From the NCBI GenBank assembly GCA_963662175.1, contig OY759216.1:51043087-51107086 (forward strand): 64,000 bases of DNA. Direction: 5' to 3'. The stretch is from Aradus depressus (Eukaryota; Arthropoda; Insecta; Hemiptera; Aradidae). Position numbers and translations under genes: made by a program. Below, piece by piece: positions 19,790-31,079 of the stretch. The number at the start of each line of letters is the position of its first letter. Positions within the stretch are counted from its first letter, which is position 1. The notes beneath the pieces are model-generated. The model had not been told where the DNA came from. It worked only from the letters and a program-made list of their open reading frames with translations, and did not search any database.

Positions 19790-20285
19790 ACGTAACTTCC
19801 CCAATACTAAGTAGGAAAAACGATCTGTCCGCAGGTATGTTGGTAACCTATGTAAATATCGATTTAAGTAATACCCACTTATGAAAATGAACTCCATGAG
19901 TTGGAAAAGTTGCAAAATTATTTGAGACTATCTCTTTATACTAAAACTATGCTCTTTAACATATTCTGTTTGGAGGGGAATCGAGCTCATTGTCTTGGGG
20001 GGAAACTGATCTTCACCTGTGACTGAGACCTAACTTGTGCAATATAATAGCTGGCATGGAAGTTGTGTAGACTGTTCTAACTAAAGTTGGAAAGAGGATA
20101 TGCATATAGCTGTGGCTTGGGCCCTCTGGCACTTTAGTTTAAATTATATTAAATTTCATTTTCCCAGACTTTTCTGTATATTTCATGGGAGGAAGAAAAC
20201 CCTTTCTTGGTTAGTGTACCTTAGCAGAAAGAAAAACAGTCCACTTTCAGGATGAATTTCCCCGTTTTGAAACTTCCCAGACTTA
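19790..20285. other. No gene seen; Rep-A end remnant at 19785-19815
   Basis: Contains gattacgtaacttccccaat, then a plain stretch with no domain. Confidence 0.35.
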
Positions 20286-20690
20286 AATAAAAAAAAAATT
20301 GAATCATCGGCAATCCCCAGCAGCACAATAAGTTTTCGTTCTCCATCCAAAATGAACTAACCACTCGCACTAAAAATCAGTAGTTAACTTAAATAGGGGC
20401 TTCTGAATTCCGTCCTTATGGTGGTTTGAATTTAAATATATAATTTATTGAAGATACATTCAGTACTTCGGCAATTTTGGGGGTTAATGAGTCGAGAACC
20501 CCTTTGCTTACCCCTAATCCCCCCCTCCTTTTAATTGTTTTGGCTGAAATTCAATGGGTGTCGACATCGTGGAGTTTTGGACACTATGGGGGGTTATTGT
20601 GTTACATTATAGGAGTCAGGGGGTCGAAATACATGAAATTCCGTTGAAATCTAAACATCGAATTTCTGGCCGATTATTTATCTTCCCCTA
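20285..20690 (-). repeat. Rep-A, minus copy
   Basis: Starts ttgaatcatcggcaatcccc and ends tggccgattatttatcttcc, with two diverged internal units. Confidence 0.65.
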
Positions 20691-20694
20691 CACT

Positions 20695-21135
20695 TCGTAT
20701 TGCTGAAGTAAAAAAGGTCACGGAATCACCGTTCTCCAGCATGAAACGTATCCGTTCTCTCCCTCTATGACGAAACGACACTTCTTGTCTTCATTACATC
20801 CCCAGTTATTAGGACTTTTGAGTTGAGCCCCCTCCTCTGATTCTCCTTTATCTGTCGAATCCGCTGAAAATTAATAGATATCGTTCTCATGGAATTTTGA
20901 ATTTATATATGAAATTTCAAGTAAATACATTCATTATATCGTAGTTATTAGAGTTTTTGTTTTAAGCCGCCCTGAAATCCCCCCCCCCCCCCCCCCCCCA
21001 CTCTTTAGCCGATTTGTCTCAAAATCAATTTGATGTCGTCCTTACGATGTTTTGGAAACACAAATAAAATTTCGTGTCAATATTTTCATTTTATCGAAAG
21101 TTATCATGTTCACAGACAGAAACTGTTTTTTTTTT
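20695..21135 (-). repeat. Rep-A, minus copy with C21 tract
   Basis: Tail-to-head with the preceding copy: cggaatcaccgttctccagc, then three units. A run of 21 C at 20979-20999 sits at the family's usual homopolymer position. Confidence 0.7.
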
Positions 21136-21182
21136 TTTTTCATTTTTGGATATGCAAAACTATGGGAGTCATATATTTTGCC

Positions 21183-21300
21183 TACTCATAATATTTTATT
21201 CACCTCGAGTAGTGGTCCTTGAGTACCTGACATCGTGCAAGCTCGGGACCATCGCTTAACGTCCCGTCCGAAGGACGGCATGCCCATGGTTTTTTCATCT
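21183..21300 (-). mobile_element. SINE-A internal fragment
   Basis: Holds the central domain (gggaccatcgcttaacgtcc, then gtccgaaggacgg) and lacks both ends. Confidence 0.8.
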
Positions 21301-21735
21301 CCCCTACTGTCAGGGTAGTTGTATACCAGATATTAGAATATCATATAAGTACTATTTGTAATAAATATATTATTATTTATTCATTCACTAATACTTTTTA
21401 AGCTCAGAGATAGAGAGATGCTTGGAGGGTTATCCTATCAGTTCCGGTTCCATGACAGGTTTCTATAAGTATTGGGATATAATATATCATTCATTGGACT
21501 CGAGGGATTGATTTTAAAAAAATAGAAAATAACATTTAGGAAAGGAAGTGTGATAGATTTATAAAGGAAGATGAAGGGTATCAATTAATGTCAGGAAATC
21601 AATTTGAAATAAGTTTGAGTTGGGGAAGTTATGTCCAATCATAACTCACCTTCAGAACAATCCTGCATTTCGCAATTTATCAATTTTATACTACTTTGAT
21701 CAACTCCTGCTCTTTTTTTTTTTTTTCTCAGCTTT
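21300..21735. other. No gene seen
   Basis: AT-rich; T-run at 21713-21726. Confidence 0.35.
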
Positions 21736-21737
21736 AC

Positions 21738-21960
21738 GAACTAGGTATAGGAGAAGTTATGTAATCAGTCAAAAATTTGATGTTGGGACTTCACCGAAAT
21801 TTTATATTGATTCATTGTGTGTGTGCCCGTGAACACCATAACTCCTGATAGAATTAATTTACCAACATGAAATCTTATATGTGTATAAAATCCATCACAT
21901 AAAAATTCTAATAATTGCCAATGTAATGAATGTATCCGCCGGATTTTGATCATTTGCGAA
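21738..21960 (+). repeat. Rep-A, plus piece
   Basis: Carries ctaggtataggagaagttat, atgtaatcagtcaaaaattt and aataattgccaatgtaatga. Confidence 0.65.
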
Positions 21961-22011
21961 ATTCCCACGTAGAATTTCTTGAAGTGCCGAACCTTGGATG
22001 GTGGCAAAATT

Positions 22012-22140
22012 GACGGTGCACAGACACGGGACCATCACTTAACGTAGTATCCGGTGGCGTGCTAAAGGTTTTTCCATCTCCCAGATAAAAAAATATAAGG
22101 GTCTCGGCCGGGTATCGAACCCGTGTTTTTGAGGTCAGTC
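22012..22140 (-). mobile_element. SINE-A fragment (head and centre)
   Basis: Contains gggaccatcacttaacgt and tctcggccgggtatcgaacc; truncated at both ends. Confidence 0.75.
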
Positions 22141-22185
22141 TCTTGAACTGTATGTACTGTTTGTTCACAAAACACTAGTCGTATT

Positions 22186-22507
22186 AGAGGGCGCCGGTAG
22201 CTCAGTGGTATGCGTGCTTGCCGTCTGACCTCAAGTTCGTGGGTCCGAAGCCCGACCGAAGCCCTTCGTTTATTTTATCTGGGAGGTAAAATAAACTTAA
22301 GCACACCGTCCTTCGGGGATGGTCCCGAACCTGTACAATCGTACGATGTCAGGTACTCGTTAAAGACCCCTGCCCTAGGTGAATAAAAATTTAGGTTAGG
22401 CGAACACAGTAGAGTCGGGGTCATGTCCACCAAAGTGACGAAAGAGCGCTCTGGTAGTAGACGATATGACCTCATAGTTAAAGCCCGGGCATGAATCATA
22501 ATAACTA
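22186..22507 (+). mobile_element. SINE-A, near full-length, 12-bp target duplication
   Basis: Starts agagggcgccggtagctcag and ends ataataacta. Flanked by actagtcgtatt (22174-22185) and actagtcgcatt (22508-22519). About 20 bp of the central domain is missing next to the cggggatggtcccga junction. Confidence 0.88.
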
Positions 22508-22519
22508 ACTAGTCGCATT

Positions 22520-23150
22520 GCCATCTATCTTATTTTTAACTTTAGAAAAATAACTGTGTCATGAGATAGATGCAAATGTGAGTTGTGTTTTATGTTCGGG
22601 CAGTATGAGAGACTAGAACTTTCAGTTTCACGCCGCCTATAAAGAACTATATATCCTATAGTTTTGCCTCAATTATTTCAGTCAGACCTAATCAGAAAAT
22701 ATTTGCAGTGTCTGCTCAACTAAATTTTCATAATATCTGGTTGCCAATGGAGGAACATTACTGTATTAGAGTGTTTTTTTTTTTTAGAAAATATACGGAA
22801 TCCGTGCCACTAAGACCATATATATTCTATAGTTCGACCTCAGTTAAATTTTTCGTTGTGTTTTTTAGGGAGATATAACTTTGTACATGTTGATTCTATA
22901 AATTAATATGCAACATTTTTGGTAAGAGCCAATGTTTTGATAGGAGTTACTGTTTTCGCGTAATCAAGAAAACGGAATGGGTTTCAAATAGACATTTTAG
23001 AACGGCTTTCGGCTTATGTCTAGTAAACCGAGCGACCTTCAAAACAAACTATATCAAATATAATTATACTTCCGCCCTATGTATGTATAACAATTTTATT
23101 TCAACCATACCAATATTTTTCTCATAAAAAAAATTAATAAAATATATGTG
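22520..23150. other. No gene seen
   Basis: AT-rich. Two short related words, tatatcctatagttttgcct and atattctatagttcgacc, occur at 22648 and 22830, suggesting an old duplication. Confidence 0.35.
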
Positions 23151-23265
23151 ATGCGGCCATTACAGGGCTTTCAAATACTTTCTTACATCCATTAATGCCA
23201 GTATGAAATGATTTTGAGATGTATAAGAAATTCCTATAATGGCCACATCTCATATAATTTAATTT
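23150..23265 (+). mobile_element. SINE-B 3'-half fragment
   Basis: Shares tgccagtatgaaat and tataagaaattcctataatg plus gccacatc with 63265-63370. The start (gcggccattacag) is inverted relative to the end. Confidence 0.6.
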
Positions 23266-23269
23266 GTTC

Positions 23270-23735
23270 CTTTACTTTTATAATTTTTCGTAAACACTCC
23301 CAATAAGATTACTGGAAAAAAATACCGGAAAAATTAACATAGTAACATTCCAGAGGAGTTTAAGAAACAACTACAAATATTTTTTAAAAGTGTTTCAAAA
23401 CTACATTTCAAGACGGTTTTCTGCATGTATCTCAAGATTACTTACTTGGTTGTTGTCTGGAGAACTCTTGAAAATACTCTTTCCTTCAAGATATACATAG
23501 TTTTATAGTTGGAATAAGTTCAACCCATTGACATGTTCTTGAATATGGAAGAAAAACAGTTCTACGGCTTTTATAGATACTATTCCTGTGACTTTTAAAT
23601 GGATCATAGATACTTTTTGTAGATACTCTAGTCTTGAAGTGAAATGAAAAATAATCTTTATTCTCTTCCCGTCTTGGAAGAAAAACTTGCAAATTTTGGT
23701 GGCATATGTTTTCGAAATTCATGTATTTTATTCCT
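23270..23735. other. No gene seen
   Basis: The minus frame 23486-23722 has no domain. Confidence 0.35.
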
Positions 23736-23739
23736 AGTA

Positions 23740-24010
23740 TTGAAAGTTATTTTTCTAATGGAGATTTATTTAATTTAGTATTTAAATGTATTTAATTTAG
23801 TTATTTTGTATATATGTATAAATTTGTATACTTATATACTTTATATTATTATTCTTGTTTTCCTTATTATAATTTTATTTTATCTTATTTTGTGTATATT
23901 GCCATTTATTATTTTTTATTTATTTTTTTTTTTTTTTTATACTCACTGTCATCAAATTTACATATAGTTCTATTTTAACTGATTGTAAATACACCACATA
24001 AAAAAAAAAA
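23740..24010 (+). repeat. LINE 3'-UTR-like AT-rich fragment
   Basis: The end tcactgtcatcaaatttaca, then actgattgtaaatac, reappears inverted at 48340-48400, showing a dispersed repeat. Confidence 0.5.
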
Positions 24011-24675
24011 AATGGAGATGGAGTGGGAAAGGGAAGACATGTTGAGTGAAGTAAATGAAAAAACGAATGCGGCCTTCCAGCCAATTATAATTTTTACATA
24101 ATTGAGCCTTGTACGTCCAAGATCTCTGCTGCTGATATTTTCAATATAAAATGACCTCATTGGATAATACTGCTAGAAAAACAATGCAATTAAGTTGTTT
24201 TTTTAATTTGAGTATACAATTTTTTTGTTGAGGATATATAAAGCCCCCCAAAAAACACCCGTTATTGGGCTATTGCGGATTGGGCTATTGCAGGGTGCCC
24301 AATTAGGATTGGTCGTGGGCTGGCATTGCCAACAAGGCTGGTTCTGGCTCTGGATGCTAAACTCCCTTCCTCCAAATTGATTCTCCAAAGTGGTTTGGTG
24401 GAGCTAAAAGCCTGTTACCTGTTCCATTAACTTCAAGAAGGGGTCTCCCTGTCTCCCAACTGTTATTTTTATGCCCCTATTATTAGTCGGATAGTCTTTA
24501 CAATAATAGGACTGTTTACATAATGACCTCTTCTTGTGAATGTGTTGAATCTAATGTCGTATTGGTGCATTTGTAATTATTGAGACTGTCTTTAGAATGT
24601 AATGTTGGAAAAATTTAAATTGCATTGTCCAAATAGGAGATGCTTCAAGTTGAACTATTAAGTATATTAAATTCA
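24010..24675. other. No gene; inverted words at 24255-24310
   Basis: The stretch gggctattgcggattgggct is locally repetitive. Frames here have no domain. Confidence 0.35.
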
Positions 24676-25010
24676 AAAATTCGTTAGTGAATCATGGGAC
24701 AATGAACTTCCCCAGCATGAACTAATTAATTATGTTTTCGCTCTCCCTCCAAAATCAATCGAACGTTCAGCTAAAAATCATGAGCTGACTTACATAGCGC
24801 CTTTCTGAAACCTTATACTAAATTTCATGTCGATACATTCATCAAATTGGCAATTATTAGTACCTACATTTGAATCGAGCCCTCTCTGATCTCGGTTTTC
24901 CCTTCGGCCGATTTGACTGAACATCGATAGGGTTCACCCTTGCAGGGTTCTGCATACTCATATATAATTTATTTTTGATACATTCATTCTGTCTAAATGA
25001 TTCATCCGTT
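24675..25010 (-). repeat. Rep-A, minus copy
   Basis: Carries gtgaatcatgggacaatgaa, cttccccagcatgaac and two internal units. Confidence 0.7.
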
Positions 25011-25268
25011 CTTTCTTCCGTCCCTCACCGATACCCCTCATTGTACCAGTACTACTGTAAACAGACCACACACATAGAATTAGAAATAGAAAATCAATCA
25101 AGTTAACGTCGAAGATCATGGAGTGGGTCACCTGACAACACTGAGCAAGTTGAGTTCCATTTATTCCTACTAGTACCGCATGCTTGCTTCGTTCTCTCCC
25201 TGGGGCTGTCCATTATAATAAAATTTCATATTCATAAATATTTGATGAGAGATACGTTAGTAGTTATT
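25010..25268. other. No gene seen
   Basis: Nothing recognised. Confidence 0.3.
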
Positions 25269-25415
25269 ATATATTTGAGTCACAACTGGGAGAACGGAGT
25301 ACGTGAGACTACTATCCCCTCTCTAGAGTTGAGGAGGGAGACTCTCCTTTTAATTGGAAAGGAGAGTCTCCCAGTCGTCCAGTCGCACGTACTCCGTTCT
25401 CCTAGTTGTAATTCA
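25268..25415. repeat. 148-bp palindrome
   Basis: caactgggagaacggagtac pairs with gtactccgttctcctagttg, and gagggagactctcc with ggagagtctccc around a ttttaattggaaa loop. Arms of about 65 bp with unpaired patches. Confidence 0.85.
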
Positions 25416-25489
25416 GGGAAACATCCGTCCCCATCCATGAAATTTTAAATTGTTAAATGTTTCTTTGTTGCTACATGATGTTTTTTTGT

Positions 25490-25620
25490 AGACTGCCTGA
25501 TGATGAGGGCAAACTCGAAAGCCGGCTAGCAAAAATTAAGAAAATCTGTGAGAGGTCAGACTATATTATATTTTACAACCTGTGAGATTTTTCTCAGGTC
25601 ATGAATATAAGCGGGATCAA
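25490..25620 (+). repeat. Repeat with hammerhead-like core
   Basis: 25497-25520 reads CTGATGA, then a GAG/CTC hairpin, then GAAA, followed by gccggctagc. The following gtgagaggtcagactat text recurs at 37295-37320, and cgaaag.cggctagcac at 37910. Confidence 0.5.
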
Positions 25621-25664
25621 ATTCTTCTCAAGTTTATTGATCAATGAATTTAAGAGGAGGGATG

Positions 25665-25745
25665 GAGAGGGAGAGGGGCCTGTACAAAAGTGATTGGTAT
25701 AAAAGAAAGTCCTATAATGGCTCAATCACATAAATATTGATTTTC
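25665..25745 (+). mobile_element. SINE-B 3'-end fragment
   Basis: Contains gattggtataaaagaaagtc and ctataatggctcaatcacat, as in 63330-63370. Confidence 0.6.
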
Positions 25746-25844
25746 TTTATTTTTTTAACATTTTTGATTTAAAAAAAAAATACCAATAATATATTGTAAT
25801 TATATATAAGTATATACTCACTGGTGGGCGCTGGTGCTTTCAAA

Positions 25845-26165
25845 TATACTCATCTTTCATGGCTAATTGTACTTAGAAAAGCAGAAATATTAAGAAAAGA
25901 GCAAAAATATATAGCTCTTGTAAATATCTCAGCTTAGAAGAAATATTGAATAATTCGTCAATTGGTTACTCATTTCATTGGGAGCTTTTGATTTTGGATT
26001 TGGAAAACTTCAAATATAATGATATTTCATGATTAATTGTACTCAGAAAAGCAGAAATCTCAAGAAAAGAGCATAATATAAATATTTCTCTCTTTAAATA
26101 TTCTAATTTAAAACTCTCGTGAATATCTGAGCTGAGAAGATATATTGAATAATTTATTCTTTAAT
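25845..26165. repeat. Diverged direct duplication, about 165-bp period
   Basis: Shared words in the same order: aattgtact.agaaaagcag, aagaaaagagca, ctcttg/ctcgtgaatatc and gaagaaatattgaataat. Unit 1 starts near 25850, unit 2 near 26013. No coding potential. Confidence 0.7.
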
Positions 26166-26169
26166 TTGT

Positions 26170-26635
26170 AACCGAATTAATTATATACCTCTTATAAACT
26201 TCCTGGTCTCTTATTTTCTTTATTCTCAAAATCCCAATGACTTAGGGAAGTATTTAATTATTTAATAAGGATTATGCTAAACTTGGCGAAATGCCCATTA
26301 AAAAAAAAAAGAAGCTTCAGTTCATTCAATTTTCATTTTAGTGGATTTATATAAGAAATGAATTTATGCGTTCAATCGGTTGCTAAGACAACCAAAAATT
26401 AGAACTACTATAGTTGCATGAAACATGCTCCCCTCAATTCACGATTTTGGGTGTCTATTTAAGTTATCTGTATGTATACAATTGATTTCTTTGTGGGATT
26501 TTCCAGATAATAAGCTGATTAATACCGACTAAGCGATTGTTAATATTATTCCATTTCTATTGACTTATCGGCTTTATAAGTCAAGCAATAGATACTGCAA
26601 GCATGAATAGATACATTAAACAATTGAATGTTCAA
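26170..26635. other. No gene seen
   Basis: AT-rich, unrecognised. Confidence 0.35.
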
Positions 26636-26650
26636 CTAAACATGTATTAG

Positions 26651-26995
26651 GTTAGGTTAGGTTTTATGACTCATTCCCGGGCTTTAACTACGAGGTCATA
26701 TCGCCTACTACCAGAGCGCTCTTTCGTCACTCTGGTGGACATGAGCCCGACTCTACTGTGGGAGTCCTAAATTTTGCCTACCCTAAATTTTTATTCACCT
26801 AGGTCAGGGGTCTTTAACGAGTACTTGACATCGTACAGGCTCGGGACCATCGCTTAACGTCCCATCCGAAGGACGGCGTGCTTAAGTTTATTTTACCTCT
26901 CAGATAAAATAAACTAAGGTCCTCGGTCGGGTTTTGAACCCTCGATCTTGAGCTCAGAAGGCAAGCAGGCATACCACTGAGCTACCGGCGCCCTC
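26651..26995 (-). mobile_element. SINE-A, full-length, perfect 12-bp target duplication
   Basis: Tail gttaggttagg, head ending ctaccggcgccctc on the plus strand. Identical flanks aacatgtattag at 26639-26650 and 26996-27007. Confidence 0.92.
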
Positions 26996-27069
26996 AACAT
27001 GTATTAGTGGAGATCCTCTATTCCGAGATAGATATAAAAATCGTCTATCGTGCTTAAAAATGTATATCA

Positions 27070-27293
27070 CGCTTAGGTTTCATTTCCCCCCCCCCTTTTT
27101 TTTGTCGTTACATTCGTTACATCGATACTTATGAGAGCTTTTGGATCAGGCTCTCCCTAACCCTCTTCTTCCCTCTGGCCCATCTGGCTGAATCTAAGGT
27201 GTCGTTTTTATGGTATTCTGTACAAACATAGTTCATAGTTACACCTCATTCATTATTATCAGGAGTAATCGTGTACAAGAGCACACAAAGACA
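27070..27293 (-). repeat. Rep-A, minus piece
   Basis: A C-rich tract, then cgttacattcgttacatcga, then ctaaggtgtcgtttttatgg and attcattattatcaggagta. Confidence 0.6.
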
Positions 27294-27301
27294 GACATTC
27301 A

Positions 27302-28028
27302 TGGGGTTCAATTGATACCACAAAGTATCGATACTTTTACTCATAAATAGTATCGATTGAAACATTTGATACTACTCAAGTATCGAATAGAAAGTATCGA
27401 TACCTACTTGTATCGACTGAATCGAGTACTTTGTATTATTAATTTTAAAAAAATGTATAAAAATATTAAAAAGCCTTATAAAATAAACATACAATTTATC
27501 CTTCTAACTAAAGAGATAAAAAAAAGTACTGGAGACAAAACAAACTATATTATTAAAAATAAATTACAATTATTACAAAGTTGAACAAAACAAGGAAAGA
27601 ATATATGTACGTACAATTATTGAAAAAATTCTTGCTTTGAAAGGCACCCTAAAAATACTAGTTTTTCCAGGTGCTTAGCTGAAAGTCTATTTCTATTTGT
27701 GGACATTATCCTTCCAGCCTTAGAAAATAGCCTTTCACAGGGCACTGATGACCCCACAACCACAAGAAATGTCAATGCCTGTTAAAACAGGAGTGTGAAT
27801 ACGCATTTCATTTCATCCCATTGTTCCAAAGGATGAGATTTTAATGGGGCCACGGGGAAAATAAACGGTGAACGATTTTGATAAATTGAAAACTTTATAT
27901 AATTTTTGTATGTGTTGAAATTTGAAACGAGTACTTTGAATCGATACAATATCTTTTCGATACCTACTTGGAATCGAAAGGAAAATATCGATACTGTACT
28001 TGTATTTACTTGTATCGATAGAACCCTA
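27302..28028 (-). mobile_element. hAT transposon, 727 bp, with 8-bp target duplication
   Basis: Ends tggggttcaattgatac and (inverted) tagggttctatcgatac. Flanked by gacattca (27294-27301) and gacataca (28029-28036). Subterminal regions hold many atcgata words, a likely transposase-binding pattern. It carries a transposase C-terminus on the minus strand. Confidence 0.85.
27617..27781 (-). pseudogene. hAT transposase dimerisation domain fragment
   Basis: A 54-codon minus frame, too short for a routine ORF call, reads ...GSSVPCERLFSKAGRIMSTN, then RNRLSAKHLEKLVFL, and stops at 27617. This is the classic hAT C-terminal dimerisation motif (P.SSVP.ERLFS.AG.I....R.RL....E.L.FL). The stop just upstream (27782-27784) and the absence of the catalytic core show that it is a relic. 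It sits within hAT-type ends, which supports the element call. Confidence 0.88.
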
Positions 28029-28039
28029 GACATACAGAA

Positions 28040-28795
28040 ATGTTTTTTATTTAGTTTTTTAATACATCTAATTCTAAAAATTATTTTGAAAACCTGTTAG
28101 GAAACATTTCATAACTGAAAAAAATAAGGATTAAAATAGGTTCGAGTTTAGCTACGATAAAATAGACCGTTGTAAAAAAAGGAAAAATAGAAAAGAGATT
28201 TCGAGGCATGATCCACTGATTATAAACGATAGAAAAATGTATTTGATTCCTTAAAAATCGACTCACAAAGTGCGGAGCCATTCTTGCTTTACCCCACCGC
28301 TCAACGATCCTAACGAGCCATCTAGTTTATAGTTACTAAAATGACCCACCCAATAATTATTTCCAACCTCATTGACATCTATTATTGTAACTTTCATTGT
28401 CTGTACATGTGTGTTGCCTCTATGCTGACTCAAATATGGTTTCTCACAAAGCAATACGAGCATGACCGGTACAGAGAACCCCAAAGAACTCCTCGTTAAA
28501 CTTCCTCTGGTGTTAATTTACCAAAAGTCTGTCCGAACTCTTCATTAGGGGAGCTCAGGATTTAGAGCCGCGAGAGGAGGTGAATTTAAATCAAGAACTC
28601 ATTAGAGTCTCATTAAACTCATAACGGGCCCAGCTCTCAATGGCCTGTCTACTAGAGCTCTCAATATCGGATAGAGCTTTCAATGAGCCCTCATTTTCAT
28701 CCCCCTTCCCCTTTAGCTTACTCAACTTACCGATCCTATGTTTGAACTTTTTCTGCTCATATTTAAGGTACGCATGATGTTTTCTTATTTATATA
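28040..28795. other. No gene seen
   Basis: Slightly GC-richer at 28440-28720, with repeated gagctctcaat words near 28635 and 28660. Frames show no domain. Confidence 0.35.
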
Positions 28796-28796
28796 G

Positions 28797-29402
28797 CAAG
28801 TCGCAAAGATTTTGCGGAGGGGCAGAGGGGAAAGTTTGTGTTACTACCTTTTACTAAGACTACTAGACGAAAGATCCAAACTAACTTTGAAAACAAAACG
28901 AATTATATACAACGCAGTACTCAAACCTATGTGGACTTACGGACTTGAACTCTGGGGTTCTGCCAAGGCTTCCAATCTCCAGCGCACCCAAACCTTTCAA
29001 TCTAAAATCCTTCGTACAATAGCCAATGCTCCTTATTACGTCTCCAACAAAACTCTTCACGCAGATCTTAACGTACCTTTTGTCACTGAAATTACTAAAT
29101 ACAAATATAAAAAATTATTTTCCCTTCTTAGTTCCCACAATAATCCTCTAGTCCGTGCCCTCCATTCTGCCATACTTCCCCAACGACGGCTTAAGTGTCA
29201 ATGGTCTAGAGACCTTCTTAATAGCTGCAGTGACAGTGATTAGTTACAAATGAGAGGAAATCAGTGACTAGGGAGTGTCACCACTGGGTGATTTCTCCCC
29301 CTTGACATTCCCATTATCTCTTTATTAGCACATTTGCTTGTTACATTTATTTGTATACAGTTGTAATATATATTGTAATATTTGATAATAAATTGAAAAA
29401 AA
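28797..29402 (+). mobile_element. Jockey-clade LINE, 5'-truncated
   Basis: Coding end (28812-29243), then a 150-bp 3' UTR with a short GC-rich hairpin-like part (gtgtcaccactgggtgattt), then an aataaattg signal and an A8 tail at 29394-29402. Confidence 0.85.
28812..29243 (+). pseudogene. Jockey-like reverse transcriptase C-terminal region
   Basis: 143 codons. The motif order LTLKTKRIIYNAVLKPMWTY, then GLELWGSA, then LQRTQTFQSKILRTI, then NAPYYVSNKTLHADLNVPFV, is the C-terminal thumb/connection part of Jockey-type ORF2 ("K..LY.A.L.P.WTYG.QLWG..... QR.QSK.LR.I..AP.YV.N..IH.DL"). No stop or frameshift interrupts it, so the insertion is fairly young, but endonuclease and catalytic RT domains are missing through 5' truncation. 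The assigned start is a non-ATG codon and has no meaning for the fragment. Confidence 0.9.
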
Positions 29403-29404
29403 AT

Positions 29405-29560
29405 ATATATATATATGTGTATTCAGAACCCCATAAGCATTGATTTTCAGCGGATAAGCACGACACCTATTGATTCTCAACCGAAGGGAAGGAAGATATG
29501 AGAGGTGGCACAACTCAAAAACCCTAATAACGGCCGATCTATAATTTTATTTTTTTTATG
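29405..29560 (+). repeat. Rep-A, plus piece
   Basis: Contains attcagaaccccataagcat, cgacacctattgattctcaa and aataacggccgatc. Confidence 0.55.
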
Positions 29561-29562
29561 TC

Positions 29563-29665
29563 TAGTTTCAGGGACCAACAGCCTTCATCAGATGGTAAAT
29601 CTGGATCTAAGAACTTTTACTTCTCCTGCTATAGAGGGGGGGGGGGGGGGGGGGGGGGGGGGGTG
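29563..29665 (-). repeat. Hammerhead-like motif followed by G27 tract
   Basis: The minus strand 29592-29565 reads CTGATGA, a partly paired hairpin, then GAAAC. An uninterrupted run of 27 G lies at 29637-29663. Confidence 0.45.
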
Positions 29666-30060
29666 ATACGTAATGGACATTCCTCTGAAAATTAATAAGT
29701 GTCGTCCTTATGGGGTTTCGAATTTCCATATCAACTTTTGTATCGATACATTCACCACAACGGCGGTTATTAGAATTTTAAAATTAAATCTCGCCCTTAA
29801 TCCCTCTTTCCTATTGGCCGATTTGACTGAAAATTAATAAGTGTCGTTCTTGGAGGGTTCTGTGTACACATATAAAATTGCGTGTCGCTACATTCATTTT
29901 ATCAGGAGCTATCGTGTTAGTCATACACACATATAGACAGACAGAAATTTTTTGTAATCTAGTTAGGTCGGAAAAAATGAAATTCCGTTGAAAACTCCCT
30001 AAAATTGCTGGCCGATTACATAACTTCCCTTATACTTCGTATAGCTGGGGAAATTATAAA
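29665..30060 (-). repeat. Rep-A, minus copy
   Basis: Two units, then the end ggccgattacataacttccc and ttatacttcgtatagctggg. Confidence 0.7.
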
Positions 30061-30084
30061 TGCTTCATTAAGATTAAGATATTA

Positions 30085-30200
30085 ATTTCGTATAACTTCT
30101 AGAAGTTTCTTTTTCACGACGACATTGAGGGACATTCTTATTATGTCCCTTCATCAAGTCACAAATCCTCGGAATATAGAAAAGAGAGTAAATTAAAAAA
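30085..30200 (-). repeat. Repeat with gacattgagggacat hairpin
   Basis: Related to 45800-45900, where the same place holds a strong hammerhead-like core. Here GAAA is mutated (tcaatg). Confidence 0.45.
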
Positions 30201-30247
30201 AAATTATATGATTGGTTGTAGAAAACTTACAAGATAATTAGACCAAA

Positions 30248-30532
30248 GAGGGCGCCGGTAGCTGTGGTATGGGTGCTTGCTTACTGAGCTCAAGATCGTA
30301 GGTTCGAAAGTCCCTTAGATTATTTTATCTGGGAGGTAAAATAAGCATAAGCCTGTAACTTTAAGCGATGGTCCAGAGCCTGCCGGGTACTCGTTAAAGA
30401 CTTCCTTAAAACCCTGGGTGAATAAAAATTTAGGGTAGGCAAAATGTAGGACTCCCATTGTAGAGTCAGGCTGGTAGTAGGCTCTCTATGACCTCGCAGT
30501 TAAAGCCCGGGCATGAGTCATAATAACTAACT
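30248..30532 (+). mobile_element. SINE-A with target duplication, internally shortened
   Basis: Starts agagggcgccggtagctg and ends gtcataataactaact. Flanks aattagaccaaagag (30236-30250) and aattagacaagag (30533-30545). Parts of the head and central domain are deleted. Confidence 0.85.
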
Positions 30533-30539
30533 AATTAGA

Positions 30540-30830
30540 CAAGAGAAAATAATAAATACGAAGCTCCTAACTTGGCTCCTTTGTTGCCGCATTGTTTTGT
30601 AACTTCTCACAACTTCTTAAACTTTATAAATGAAAAAATCATATTCCGCGTAAACTGTATAATGTTTTCTGAAGATGAATTTATATAAAGCGAGATTATA
30701 TTGGCAATAACAGGCTTATAGGTCTTCATTAATCTTCTTCTGATTTAGAAGGATTAAAATTTGAATGGTTTTTGTTATATCATTAGTCTTCCGGTATTAT
30801 GTGTTATATACATATGTTCCGTTTGAATAA
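30540..30830. other. No gene seen
   Basis: AT-rich. Confidence 0.3.
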
Positions 30831-30834
30831 GTAG

Positions 30835-30945
30835 GTACCCATAGTCGGGCTCATGTCCACCGGAATGTCGAAAGAGCGCTCTGGTAGTAGGAAATATGAC
30901 CTTGTAGTTAAAAGCCCGGGCAGTCAAAATAACTAACTGAACAAT
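30835..30945 (+). mobile_element. SINE-A 3' fragment
   Basis: Contains agtcgggctcatgtccacc, gaaagagcgctctggtag and the tail aataactaact. Confidence 0.8.
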
Positions 30946-31079
30946 AACCTAACTTGTGCAATCATCGATATTATCTATAACATACGTTAGTCGCAATCAA
31001 AAGCGAAAAAAACAGGTCATATGGCGTTCTGAGCTATGTAATGCCTGGTGATGCAACACTATGCTGTTTGGGACTATAA

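Noticed and set aside
22275..22499. Minus frame overlapping the SINE
   Set aside because: Pure SINE-A sequence; similar frames arise in other copies (57774-57977, 59315-59512).
24203..24388. Minus frame with glutamine/asparagine-rich text
   Set aside because: Derived from locally repetitive gggctattg words; no domain.
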